A stretch of 64,000 bases of DNA, from assembly GCF_963576675.1 (NCBI RefSeq), contig NC_088913.1:24445001-24509000 (forward strand), in the 5' to 3' direction. Positions 33,501 through 44,505 of the stretch are shown here, one piece after another (within the stretch, counting starts at the first letter, position 1; the number at the start of each line of letters is the position of its first letter). Source of the DNA: Euphorbia lathyris. Taxonomy: Eukaryota; Streptophyta; Magnoliopsida; Malpighiales; Euphorbiaceae. Under the pieces are notes generated by a model that worked only from the letters and a program-made list of their open reading frames with translations, ran no database searches and had not been told where the DNA came from. Made by a program: the position numbers and the translations under genes.

Positions 33501-34670
33501 AAAAGTCATGCCTATCCTAAAATATGGCGTCTCTTTATGTAAATTATACCTATCCCTTCTCCTAGTCTCTTCAAGTTCCTCTTCATCAGTATATGACTCA
33601 CTTTCTACATCATCATCAGCCTCATTGCCCTCATAATCTTCATCATCACTATCATCATCACCTTCTACTTCATCATCACCTTCTTCATCTACAGCCCCTA
33701 CATTGCCCCCTCCACTATCTACATTACCAGCCCCTACATTGCCCCCTGCAGTTTCTTCATTTCCTCCAACTTCTTTCTCTACATTACCTTCTACTTCTAC
33801 TTCTTCCACCACATTACCTACAACCTCTTCCTCTACATTTCCTTCTAATTCTACTTCTTCCACCACATTACCTCCAACTTCTTCCTCTACATTTCTTTCT
33901 AATTCTACTTCTTCCACCACATTACCTTCTACTTCTTCATCTACATTTCCTTCTAATCCTACATTTCTGTCATCTACATTCAGTTCCACACCAGCCCCTA
34001 CATTACCTTCTAATGCATCCTCTACATTTCCTACATCCATCTGGTCCATAATAACATCTCTTGCTTCTACTTCTTCCACTACATTACATTCTACTTCTTC
34101 CCCCATATTTCCTACTACATCAGCCCCTACATTAACATCAACTTCTTCATCTCCATTTCCTAAATCCATATGATCCATAACAACATCCCCTTCTTCTACA
34201 TCTGCCTCTACAGTTACTTCCACATCAGCCCCTACATTAGCATCTTCCTTCCCTACATTTCCTACACCTTTTGCCCCCTCAACATCAACACTGTCATTCA
34301 CACCATCCATCTCAACAGAAGGAAGAGCTAGTATATCAGAAACAAGAATAGGCTCATCAACCGTATGAGATGCATATATGTGAATGACATTTTTTTTACG
34401 AGTAATGAGTGATAAAAGCCTCCTAATGCTATCATCCCCATCCAATACAAACAACCTACCAGACTTCAACGATCTACCGGGTTCTAGACATAGTAATTCA
34501 CTCACATTATGGAACTTCAAATCATCATGGTATAAAGCCTTAAGATCAAATATATTGAGAAAGTCAATATCAAAATTTTCTTTGATTGCAAAACTCCCGT
34601 TAATATAACCTATATGTGGGTCATTGGTCCAACTACCCCCATAATGCAAATAAATCATCACCATCACCAT
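30584..34670 (-). CDS. MULE transposase (mudrA-like), four exons
   Basis: Exons on the minus strand are 34670-32721, 32633-31713, 31635-31384 and 30916-30584, all joining in phase 0 at GT/AG sites, about 1151 residues. In order: an N-terminal plant-MuDR domain (YLHYGGSWTNDPHIGYINGS, about 6-25 on), a long acidic repeat-rich linker (about 140-375), the MuDR zinc DNA-binding region (FRIGMTFRGIEEAKHAI...CFDCPFHLFV), the MULE DDE domain (LDGCFLKG about residue 580; SDMQKG about 646-651; NNHVESFNAW about 745), a SWIM zinc finger (CTCREWELSGIPCPHA, about 834-849) and a basic tail (KWKGKKA). The start is the ATG after an AG acceptor (TTTGCAG|AGTTTGAAA), so a 5' untranslated intron is likely. No stop or frameshift was seen: a candidate active transposase that cuts and rejoins at the terminal repeats. 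Confidence 0.88.
33787..33948 (-). repeat. Coding minisatellite, three 54-bp units, in the transposase linker
   Basis: Units at 33787, 33841 and 33895 encode 18-residue repeats of the pattern NVEEEV-GNVVEEVELE. They keep the frame and make the linker strongly acidic. Flanking sequence has more degenerate GNV/EEVE units. Confidence 0.85.
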
Positions 34671-36192
34671 TTTCAAACTCTGCAAACAACACAATATGCT
34701 CAAGCTCAGCAACCAGACATAACCAACAACCATAAGCAGAATTATAACCAACCAGAGATAAGCAACAAGCATAAGCTACGATCATAAGCAATTATAGGAA
34801 TTGAAGACAAGTTTTCATAGCAATTACATATGCAACAATCAAAAGCATACCAAATATGAAATTTACCAAATTACTTTGTTTGTTGACAGCAATGGTAAGA
34901 ATATAAACACTCAAATCAAATAAGTATAAACATTTAATTAACATTTAATCAAATGAAATTTTGCAAGTAACATTTAATTAACATTTAAGTAAGTCAGGAA
35001 CTTTTAATTAACATTTAAGTAAGTCAGGAACTTTTAATTAACATTTAAGCAACTCAGGAACATGGTGTTATAAGCAAATAGAGAATTGAGAACTTACATG
35101 GATGAAATATTATGTTTATAAATCCAGGACCATTTAGATGCTTTAGGTCAAATTGTTGCACTGCTTCCTCTTCCAATTCTTCAGCAGCAGCACCACCAAT
35201 TATCAGCTTTTTTACCATTTCCAAAGCGACATCTACATTTCAAATGCTGACAACTTATTAACAAGCAATTTTTTATATAAGAACAGATAAAACATGAATT
35301 AACAGCAAGCTAATCATGTTAATCAAGAACAATAACATACAACTAAATAAAGCTCAAGCTAATAAGAACAATAACATACAGATAAATCAAGCTGATTAAT
35401 CATAAAACTAAATCAAGCTAATAAGGAAAAATAACATAAAGCTAAATCAAGCTAATTAAGCATAAGCTATCAAGAACAATATCAATATCAGAAAACTAAA
35501 ATCAAGCTAATCAGGCATAAAACACTACTAATAACATAAAACTAAATCAAGATAATCAACCCAAACATCAACTTCAATTAACAATACCATAAAACTAAAT
35601 CTAACATTAACAATTAAGAAAAAAAATCAAATAAGGAAACGAGACGATTTGGGATTTAGAAAGGGTTTGGGGAATTTTAAATTGAACTCGGTTCAGTGAG
35701 GGTTTAGGGATTTCTAAGGATCAGCTCTGTTGAGAGATTTGGGATTTAGAAAGGGTTTGGGTTTGTTAATGTCGAAATGTTGAAGATGGAGAAAGGACTG
35801 GGTATCGTCCGTATGTATCGATCAATTTTAGAAATCTAAACTCAAATCTACTTCTCAAACTTCCTCCCATGAACCAGTTCGGGTAAAATAAAATAGATTT
35901 CACAGCGAAAATCGTAGATAGGAAGAGGAACTTTAAGACTCACCTTAAATATGCAAAAATCGTATTCTCGAAATCGATCCAATGTTCACTCCACTGCAGA
36001 GTAACTATTCACTCTCCATTGCGTCGAATAAATCAGAAGAAGATAGGGTTTCGCACTTGTTTTTTTTTTTTGTCAATCCAGGAGAAGAAGAATCGCTGCG
36101 ATAGAGAGAGATGAGGAGTCGAAAGGTTCTTTTCGTTCTCTTGGGAAGTCGAAATGCAGAGAGAGAGTCGAAAGAAAGAGAGAGAGTCTTTC
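34671..36192 (-). other. 5' untranslated and intronic region of the MULE transposase
   Basis: No domain-bearing frame is present. A 30-bp unit with AACATTTAAGTAAGTCAGG repeats three times near 34977-35060. AT-rich sequence with AACTAAATCAAGCTAAT repeats fills 35300-35560. The part near 35105-35230 lies between AG and GT and is open for about 45 codons, so it may be a 5' exon with an upstream ORF. It does not join the transposase frame. Confidence 0.45.
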
Positions 36193-36442
36193 TAAATTCT
36201 GCCCTTTATATTTTTAAATTGCCATGTAGGATATATTTTTAATTATTTAAATTTTTTAAAAAGCCACGTGGCATGACGTGTCGTTACACGTGGAACGGCG
36301 TTTGCGCCAAATCAGCATTCCGTTAGTGTGGGGTATATCTGTAGGGTCGTGACAAGTACAAGGAGATTTTAGTGGGTTTATTTGATACAGGGGCAAATGT
36401 GTTTTTCCGAGAAAACACGAGGGCAAATATGTGTATTAACCC
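36193..36442 (-). repeat. Right terminal inverted repeat of the MULE
   Basis: Reverse complement of 28324-28572 with about eight differences over 250 bp. It lies upstream of the transposase gene. Confidence 0.93.
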
Positions 36443-36739
36443 AAAATTCAAAGAAGTTAAACCGGATAAAAATAAAAATAAAATTCGGGCCCAGTCCCGT
36501 TGGGACAAGCAGGCATCGCGCGAACGAACGAGCGAGCGCGCGCGTATGGTATATTTGATAAAAACCACTTAACACAATTTAAAGGCTTCTAAAGCACAAT
36601 GCTATATATACCCACTCAAACCTTTGTAAGTTTCCTATGTGGGATTGTAAAAGTATCTTTGAAAGCGAAGTCCCTAAGGACAAATATACCCCTCACTTCA
36701 AAGCCATGTTATTCAACAGCAAAGCCATTTATTCTAACA

Positions 36740-37301
36740 ATCCCCCACAAATGGCTTTATAAAAAACATTTAAAATAGTATAAAGAAAATAATTTTCTGG
36801 GCAAATAAAAGGAGTAGGATAAGGTTATGAAAAACTTAAGTATCAATGTCTTTCGATTGAATTGATACGCAGTGAGATGAGGCAACAGAGTGACGTTTTA
36901 GAAGTGAATTGCTCTTGAACTTCTAAAACTTCACCCGAGACCCCCACAACACGTAAATAACCTTAAAAACTTTTGTTGTTCCGCGATAAAACATTACAAC
37001 GCTTTTGAAGGCCATGCGTATACCTTGGGTCTCATGAGTGCTCTAGAAAGACTGCCTAAGTCTTTCATAAAAGGCGACCCACCTCCACACTCAAATAGGT
37101 GATCTCAAAATGGGAAAATTAAGAGTTTCTCGTAACTCAACCTTCAAAACACATCCATCAAGTCCATGATCATGAACCACCACTTAATGGGGCTATGGAT
37201 TACACACGCACTATTATTTGCCATAGGAATGGGAGAAGTATAGTGCATAGCAAGGACAATATGGCTTCGTTTGACCACGAATGGTGTCCACCATATTTCC
37301 T
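36740..37301 (-). other. 3' untranslated region of Copia C
   Basis: A polypurine tract (complement of ATCCCCCAC) lies next to the LTR, then non-coding sequence up to the pol stop. Blocks such as GTGCTCTAGA near 37039 and AATAGGTGA near 37106 match the corresponding region of Copia A. Confidence 0.55.
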
Positions 37302-40210
37302 TTACTCAAAAGGCTTTAGTCCCATTCCCCTCGACGATTCAAGTACAACTCTTCTAGATAATCCTTTGTTAAAAGGATCTGGTAGATTCTTTTCCGACCT
37401 CACATAGTCTAAGGCAATTACCCCATTCTTCAAGGGTTGTTTCAAAATTCCATGTCTATTGTGAATAGGTATTCTCTTTCCATTGTAGACAATATTCTTT
37501 GCAGTACCGATAGCTGCCTGTGAATCACAATGCATTGAAATGTGTGCAGAAGAATTCCCCCACAACGGAATATGTGCTACTAGAGCCCTCAACCATTGTG
37601 CTTCTTGACTAGCCAGTTCAAGAGCTATAAATTCAGATTCCATGGTTGATCGAGCAATATAGGTTTGCTTAGATGATTTCCAAGACACTGCACCACCACC
37701 TAGAACAAAAACATAGCCACTGGTGGAACTCACCTTATCATTGTTACATACCCAATTTGCATCAGTATATCCTTCTAACAAAGCAGGAAATTTAGTAAAG
37801 TGCAAACAATAATTCATGGTACCCCTTAAATATTTCAATAAGCGATAAAGTGCACTCCAGTGTTCATTATTTGGACAGTGAGTATATCTACTCAATCTAC
37901 TAACAGCATAGGCTATGTCTGGTCTAGTATGGTTCATTAGGAACATTACACTGCCTATGATCTTAGCATATTCCTCTTGGGGGACACTATTTCCTCCCTT
38001 ATTACTTGTTAAATTTACACTAGGATCATAAGGAGTTCTAGCTGGAACAACATCAAAACTGTTAAAGTTTTTCAACAGTTTTTCAACATAATGTGACTGT
38101 CCTAATGAGAACCCATTTTCTGTCTTAGTAATTTTGATGCCAAGAATTACCTCCGCTTCTCCCATGTCTTTCATGTCAAAGTGAGAAGATATAAAGGATT
38201 TTATGTTATTAACCATATCCAAGCTTGTCCCTAAGATAAGCATGTCATCTACATATAGGCATATAATCACATAATCCGAATCACAAGACTTAAAATAGAC
38301 ACATGTATTCGATCCATTAACCACATACCCATTGGAAAGTAAAACACTGTTAAATTTTTCATACCATTGCTTGGGTGCTTGTTTCAACCCATAGAGTGAC
38401 TTTCTCAATTTGCACACTTTATCCTCGTGTCCAGGTATGACTTGTCCTTCTGGTTGGTGTACATAGATCTCATCTTCTAAATCCCCATTTAGAAATACCG
38501 TCTTTACATCCATTTGATGTATCACCAGGTTATGAATTGCTGCAACTGCAATCAGAACTCTAATAGTAGAGATTTTAGTAATAGGAAAATAAGTATCAAA
38601 ATAGTCAATTCCTTTCTTTTGACTATAACCCACTACAACTAATCTAGCCTTAAATTTTTCAATGGATCCGTCAGGCCTCAATTTTCGTTTAAATATTCAT
38701 TTACACCTTATAGGTCTAGAGCCTTTTGGCAGATCAACTAATTCCTATGTATGGTTGGACATAATGGAATCTATTTCACTCTTAATAGCTTCTTTCCAAA
38801 AATCAGCATTTATAGAAGTAACAGCTTCTTTATATGTTTTGGGTCTTCTTCTATTAGATAGGCCGACATAATCTCATCAGTAATGTTATCTGGATTTTCT
38901 AATAGAAAGGCTGAAATGAAATCTGGTCCAAAGCTATTTTTTATTCTTCTTCTTTTGCTTCTCCTAGGTTCAAAAGCAACATCATTTTCATTCTTATCCT
39001 GAGGTAGAGATGAAGCAGACACAATTGGAGTAGGAATAGGTAATGGAGTAGAAGCATACTGTTTGAGGCATAACCAATGAAAACACAATCAAAGGTCTTA
39101 GGTCCTATGTTTGACTTTCTAAAGGATGGAAATGCAACTTTAGCAAGACAACCCTAAACTCTCAAAAATTCAAATTGGGTGCAAACCCCTTCCACAGTTC
39201 ATAAGGAGTTTTATCTAATTTTTTTTATGAGGAACCCTATTCAGAATATAACATGCAGATAAGACAGCTTCCCCCCACATGTTATCAGATACCCAGAACT
39301 AATTAACATGGCATTCATCATCTCTTTGAGAATTCTATTTTTCCTTTCAGCTATACCGTTTTGTTGGGGTGTATACGGTGCACTAGTCTCATGTACAATG
39401 CCATTATTCTCACAAAAGGACTTAAGGAAAAAAGTTCCATACTCTCCTCCCCTGTCGGCCTTTTCATTTTCTTATCTAATTGATTTTCTACCTCTGATTT
39501 AAACTTAATAAACATATGCTCAGCCTCATCTTTTGATTTCAATAAATACACTTTGGTATATCTAGAGAAGTAAGCAACAAAAGTAATGTAATAACTTTTG
39601 CCACCTTTGCTAACCGAATTTTTAAAATTAGCCAAATCAGAGTGAATTAAACCAAGCAGTTCTGTACTTCTACTCTCAACAGGTAAGAAAAGTTTCTTTG
39701 CAAATTTTGTTTCCACACATATAGAGCATTTGGAATTAATTTCAGAATTAGTAACATTTATAACATGCATATTTCCCAATTTTTTAATGGAAGCAAAATT
39801 TACGTGTCCTAATCTACCATGCCACAAATTAGTGGATTCACTCAAGTAAACAGAAGCAGACGTAGTTGCATTAATTCCAACAGAATTCACATGGACAGTG
39901 TTCAAAATAAAGAGGTCATCACCTAGGTACCCTTTTCCCACAAAAGTCCCATTCCTAGTGAGAATAACCTTATCAGCCTCAAAAATAATTTTTAAACCAG
40001 CCTTATTTAGCAAGCTACCAGAAATAAGATTCCTACAAAGAGCAGGCACATACAACACATTATTTAAAGAGAAGCTTTTTCCAGAAGTTAACTTAATTAA
40101 AACTGTTCCTTTACCGACAACACCAGCAGTAGTGGTGTTTCCCATGTAGACGCATTCCCCATCGGCAGCGTCCTCAAAGTGATTAAACAGGTCCTTCTTT
40201 GAGCATAAGT
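37302..40210 (-). pseudogene. Copia pol remnant (Copia C)
   Basis: The best-kept part is reverse transcriptase plus RNase H (37302-38681): [56 protein letters not shown]. Upstream the linker (38810-39088) and integrase (39351-40210) are separated by frameshifts and stops. The second integrase motif is altered (VAYFSRYT where IDDFSRYT is usual). The pre-integrase His/Cys motif (HGRLGHVNF...CSICVETKF) is intact. The frame ends at 40210 where Copia B begins. Confidence 0.85.
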
Positions 40211-41975
40211 TGTTGGGGTTTAGTGTCCTATAAATAATTGTTCTAGGATACAAATTTAATATGAATGAAGTGTTCTTTATATCGTTTGTTTTAATGAGAT
40301 ATATGTTTTATAACTATATAAAGGCAATCCCTTTTAAGAACTAAATAAAGTCTAATAAAAGGAAATCTGTAAGTTTGTTTAAAGTGATTATAAAGTGTTC
40401 ATACAAGCATGAAGTGAGACGAAACTTTGTAATAAACTAATAAACTTAAAACCACCCCAAGTCAAGTAATATGTTCAGGATTGACATATCACTATTGAGA
40501 CTTGCATGTAACAATGTCTTCTGTCCTGACAGAAAGCTGATCTCACAAGCTTCATATATACAGATATCTAGACATTTACATGGATCCGATGAAAAGAAGT
40601 TCATTAGGATTGGGGACCCAACTTGAGATAACAGGATGGGTAGATTCATCCTTGTCACCTGTTCATCTCATTGGTATTAATAGGTATAAATAATCCTCAG
40701 ACTCAAAGGAATATTAATTGGTCATTCTGGATTACGGAATGTGACGCTTTGATCCTATTGTAACACGATCCTTAACAGAGATGGCTCTAGGGTGTGAGCA
40801 GCAGACGTTGGGTATCACATGAAGTAATTGCGGGATAGTTATACATTGGATTGAGCATTTATCACTCCAGATAAATGGGAGATATGTCCATGGATCGCTT
40901 GTGGAAGACTTGACTCTAAATCCTTGCAAGGTGATAGCTTTAAGATTGAAATGCAGATTTCTCTTAACCTATCTAATTAGAGTTGACTCGGCCTGTACAA
41001 GTAAAACGAATGTCTCGCTATATGTGACTTGACATTATCCGTAGTCATAAGATTCAGTTCAAGGATGTAGTTGATAAAGGATCGAATTATACCGTAACTA
41101 ATACGGAAAGGTCAACGACAGAATCAACCTGTCTTCTTATAGCTCTAGGGGAATGATTACGGACTTGCTAATCACATACTTTGTACATCATTCCATTATG
41201 CAAAGATTAAATATAATTCTTTGAAAATTAATTTAATAGTTGCATACGGCTAGAAGCAATTAGAACCTAATGGGTCACACATAAAACTTGGAACCCAAAA
41301 GAGAAACAGATGTTAATTAATTGATGGAAGCCCGACTAAGCCCAATAGGGCCCAGTAACTGTAGGGGGCAGTTTTTATGTATATTAGATACATAAATAAT
41401 TAATTTGATTTTATCAATCCTAATTAGATTAGGATTATAAATTAAATTAATTAAAGGATAAATAAATTAGGAGTTTTAATTAGATTATATTACTCCTAAT
41501 TAAGAATTCTATTCTGAATTAAATTCTTATTCAATAACCTAATTCTATCTAACTAAGGATTAGATATAAGAGATTATAAATACCCCTATAGGGATTTTCG
41601 AAATCCAACCCTAAGAAGTCAAGAGAGAGAATTTCGACCCCTAACTCGAGGACGAGATTTTCCACCGCTTCCTTCCATTCAATTGATTTTCATCTCTTTC
41701 TCTTTATCCTTGATCTTGTGTTGATTAATTAGAGACAACCTAATTTGGTTGTTATAAACGGTTGATTCTAACTTGATCTTCCATTGTTTTGTTTTGTGCT
41801 CGGGAACTCGAAGTAAGAGTTGTGGGCACTTCGTTTGCAACGGTAGATAGAACTTCTGAAAGGTATTTCTTTTATCCCTCTTTATATGAAATAACGATTA
41901 ACGGATCTTGGGGTTAATGGAAATAGGTTAAACATTTTATATTTCTGCTGCTATACGTTAGCCTATTTTCCTTCA
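40211..41975 (+). repeat. 5' LTR of copy B
   Basis: 1765 bp, TGTTGGGG...CCTTCA. It is close in sequence to the copy D LTRs but clearly diverged, except in one patch (about 40730-40925) that nearly equals the right LTR of D. Confidence 0.9.
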
Positions 41976-41976
41976 G

Positions 41977-41989
41977 TGGTATCAGAGCC
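41977..41989 (+). promoter_or_regulatory. tRNA-Met primer binding site (copy B)
   Basis: TGGTATCAGAGCC lies one base after the LTR and matches the 3' end of initiator tRNA-Met. Confidence 0.9.
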
Positions 41990-43789
41990 AGGTTAAATTC
42001 GTTATTTCATATATGAAAATTAGAAGTTTTTCAATTAAATTGAATAAATATTTATAGTTAGGTTAATTAACAAAACTGTTTTGATTAATTAGTTCTAAAG
42101 ATAAATAAGTTTTAATTACTTGTTAATTAAAATAGATTGTGCATATGTTCCTAATTATATTGGTTGATAATCATTGTAACAAAATCTATTAGTTTTATAG
42201 TTAGATTGATAAAATCAGTTTTATTAATTCTAAAGATAAAACGGAAATTCTATGATAGCTTTTCCTACTTTCTGAAAATTGTTTTGAAACCATTTTAAAA
42301 CTGATATATATATATATATATATATTTAAAAAAACGATAGCAGCTCGGGTCGCGCCTCACGGCGCAACCCGGCCGCTGTCTCGTGGCTGCTGCCTCGTGG
42401 CAGCAACCGCGCGCGCAGCGCCTGGCCGCCGCTGTCGCAAGGCAGCGACAGGCCAGACGCCTAAGGCTGCTGCCAAATGGCAGCAGCCCACCCTCGGGCC
42501 CGACCCGAGACTCACTTAATTTTAAAATCGTTTTAAAATTAGTTTTAAATATATTTATATATGTATGTTTCAGAAATTAATAGTTTTCTGTTTTGATTAT
42601 CGAATGAAAATTTATCAAAAGTTTGTTTTACCTATTTGTAAATCAAAAGTATTAAATGAATTGAAATCAAAATAATTGGGACATGCATAATTAAGTTTTG
42701 TATAGTTGTATTAATCTATAGGTTAATATAGAAGATACGAAACTGTTTGGAAGTAAAATTGGATGAAAGTTAATTTGATAAGTTAATGTGATTAACCTAA
42801 ATATTACATAAAGTAATTATGTAATTAACCAATTAAATCTATTTAATTGAGTCTTTGCATGTTTGGAGTTATGGATATATTTAGACCCTCTTTTAGTCTT
42901 TTGGTATTTTTGAAATAGGGCCTACAAGTCCTGCCTTTCTACTATCTATTGTAATTTCTCCTCTTATCTAATTCCCTTCAATTCAATTGAAGTTTTCTTT
43001 AGTAGAATAGAAATTAATATGTAATTTCAAGGCGCCATGGAGAAGACGGAGGACCTAAAGAGAAATATGTAATAGTTAGTATTTCCCTAGGTTTGGCCTT
43101 TTATTCCGTCTCTGGCTCGACGGAATAATTTAGATAATATGTCCATAACGCCGATGTATGTGTCTGATGTATGCTAAAGCAAATCAAGACTAAGTTAGAT
43201 TATGAGACTTAAAATAAAATCTCTCATTAAAAGTTAAGTAAATAAGCAAGTTATTAAAATCGGTTGCCCCTCCCTAATACTATAATTCAGCCGGCAGTAT
43301 TGAAGGCCTTTGGGTTGTTGAGTAAACTCAAGCTCGGGGTCTTATGGTAACACCTGAATTATCGAAAATCATTTTTAATGAATATGGGGTAATACTTAAA
43401 TTAGATTATGATAATTGGATGAGTAAACTCATGTTTGGCAATACGGTTGGGATTAAGATGAATAGCATATTAGTTACTAATGTGGTTAGTAACCCAATAA
43501 CCAAGGAATCACATTAAAGATGTGATTGATTACATGAATCTACCTAACGAATGAGACTAGCTTGTTGAGTACACTCAAGGCGAAATCTCAGGAGTTAGGA
43601 TCCTAGCTCACTAAAGGATTTGTGAAATTCTTCGAATTAATATGGAGGGCTATTAATTTGGCAAAATAGTGAGAGCAATCTAAAATAAACTAAAAGGCCT
43701 ATAATTTTAGATTGATATACTTTAAAGCAAATGAATAACATACGTTTACTCTTTCTCACTCTCAGGTTTAATTAAACACTCTTAAAATC
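41990..43789 (+). other. Long non-coding leader of copy B
   Basis: 1.8 kb separate the primer site from the gag ATG, long for a Copia element, and without a conserved frame. It holds a TA tract (42305-42324), a GC-rich island of stem-loops (about 42345-42510) and three TGAGTAAACTCA-like inverted repeats (43315-43332, 43420-43431, 43562-43578). The last parts are shared with A0 and D. Confidence 0.7.
42380..42488 (+). other. Three adjacent GC-rich stem-loops in the leader of copy B
   Basis: Three hairpins are visible: GCTGCTGCC-TCGT-GGCAGCAAC (near 42387), CTGTCGC-AAGGCA-GCGACAG (near 42433), and a perfect 10-bp stem GGCTGCTGCC-AAAT-GGCAGCAGCC (42465-42488). They are embedded in AT-rich sequence. 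Copy D has an 11-bp version at 51619-51644. Confidence 0.6.
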
Positions 43790-44089
43790 ATGACTAAAAC
43801 CAATCTGCAAAACATTCTTACCGATAACAAATTGAATGGTTCAAACTTCACTGACTGGTTTCGTAATCTCAAAATTGTTTTGAAGTTCGATAAAATAGGG
43901 TATGTACTTGATACATCGATAACCCCTGTCCCTGAGGATGATGCTCCCATCGAAGAAATTGATGCTTACCAAAAGCACAAAGCTGATGACTATCATGCGT
44001 GATGCATCATACTTGCATCGATGATACCGGAATTGCAGAGGCAACATGAGGAAATGGATGCCTATTCCATCATCATGCACCTAAAGGAA
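43790..44089 (+). pseudogene. Copia gag N-terminus (copy B), truncated
   Basis: The fragment starts MTKTNLQNILTDNKLNGS and follows copy D's gag to codon 100 (MHLKE), then breaks at 44089. An in-frame TGA lies near 44000. Filler 44090-44107 copies a 16-bp upstream stretch (GAATTGCAGAGGCAAC, first at 44030-44045). Confidence 0.8.
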
Positions 44090-44106
44090 CTGAATTGCAG
44101 AGGCAA

Positions 44107-44505
44107 CGCGAGGCGCGACCCGAGTCGCCGTCGTATTTATTTTTTATTTTTAAATAAATTATATATATATATATATCAGATTTTTAAACGGTTTTAAAAC
44201 GATTTTCAGAAATAGGAAAAGCTACAATAGGTTTCCGTTTTATCTTTAGAATTAATAAAACTAATTTTATTAACCTAACTATAAAACTAATAGATTTTGT
44301 TACAATGATTATCAACCGAAATAATTAGGAACATATGCATAATCAATTTTAATTAACAATTAATTAAAACTTATTTATCCTTAGGATTAATTAATCAAAA
44401 CTTATTTATCAATTAACCTAACCATAAATATTCATTCAATCCTATTGAAAAACTTCTAAATTTTCATATATGAAATAACGGATTTAACGATGGCTCTGAT
44501 ACCAC
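44107..44505 (-). repeat. Truncated second leader of copy D
   Basis: It nearly equals 51671-52077, with differences mostly in the length of the AT microsatellite, and includes the primer-site complement (GATACCAC next to 44506). It ends at the filler junction with copy B gag. Confidence 0.85.

Larger units (their letters stand above)
28324..36442. mobile_element. MuDR-type DNA transposon (MULE), structurally complete
   Basis: This 8119-bp element has terminal inverted repeats of about 250 bp (28324-28572, 36193-36442), identical except for about eight positions. The perfect 9-bp target duplication aaaattcaa lies at 28315-28323 and 36443-36451, the size expected for Mutator-like elements. It encodes a multi-exon transposase on the minus strand, driven from the right repeat, and a spliced GRF zinc-finger gene on the plus strand, driven from the left repeat. 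The two genes converge, the layout of maize MuDR (mudrA/mudrB). It inserted into the 3' LTR of Copia C. Confidence 0.93.
27926..36739 (-). repeat. 3' LTR of Copia C, interrupted by the MULE
   Basis: The LTR pieces are 27926(?)-28323 and 36452-36739. The right end is firm: TAACA followed by the complement of a GTGGGGGAT polypurine tract. Near 36527-36545 it has a GCGAGCGCGCGCGTATG alternating tract, like the one in the Copia A LTR. The left end is a best guess from a TG at 27926. Confidence 0.5.
27926..40210 (-). mobile_element. Degraded Ty1/Copia element (Copia C), hit by a MULE and by Copia B
   Basis: Read on the minus strand: a pol remnant (40210 down to 37302), a 3' untranslated part with polypurine tract (36740-36748), then a 3' LTR starting at 36739 (TGTTAGAATAAATGG). 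The MULE splits this LTR. At 40210 the protein frame passes directly into the LTR of Copia B, so gag and the 5' LTR are displaced beyond the window. The left end (TGTAGGAAATA at 27926) is only inferred. The pol sequence is closest to Copia A among elements here. Confidence 0.7.

Noticed and set aside
33593..34173. Two long + strand frames rich in His/Leu and Ser/Thr
   Set aside because: They are the antisense of the acidic repeat in the MULE transposase; composition follows from the minisatellite.
35105..35230. Possible extra coding exon of the MULE transposase
   Set aside because: Open for about 45 codons between AG and GT, but its phase puts a stop at the next exon, so at best an untranslated exon with an upstream ORF.
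42383..42580. GC-rich 65-residue frame, Arg/Gln rich
   Set aside because: Covers the leader hairpins of copy B; absent as a frame in A0 and D.
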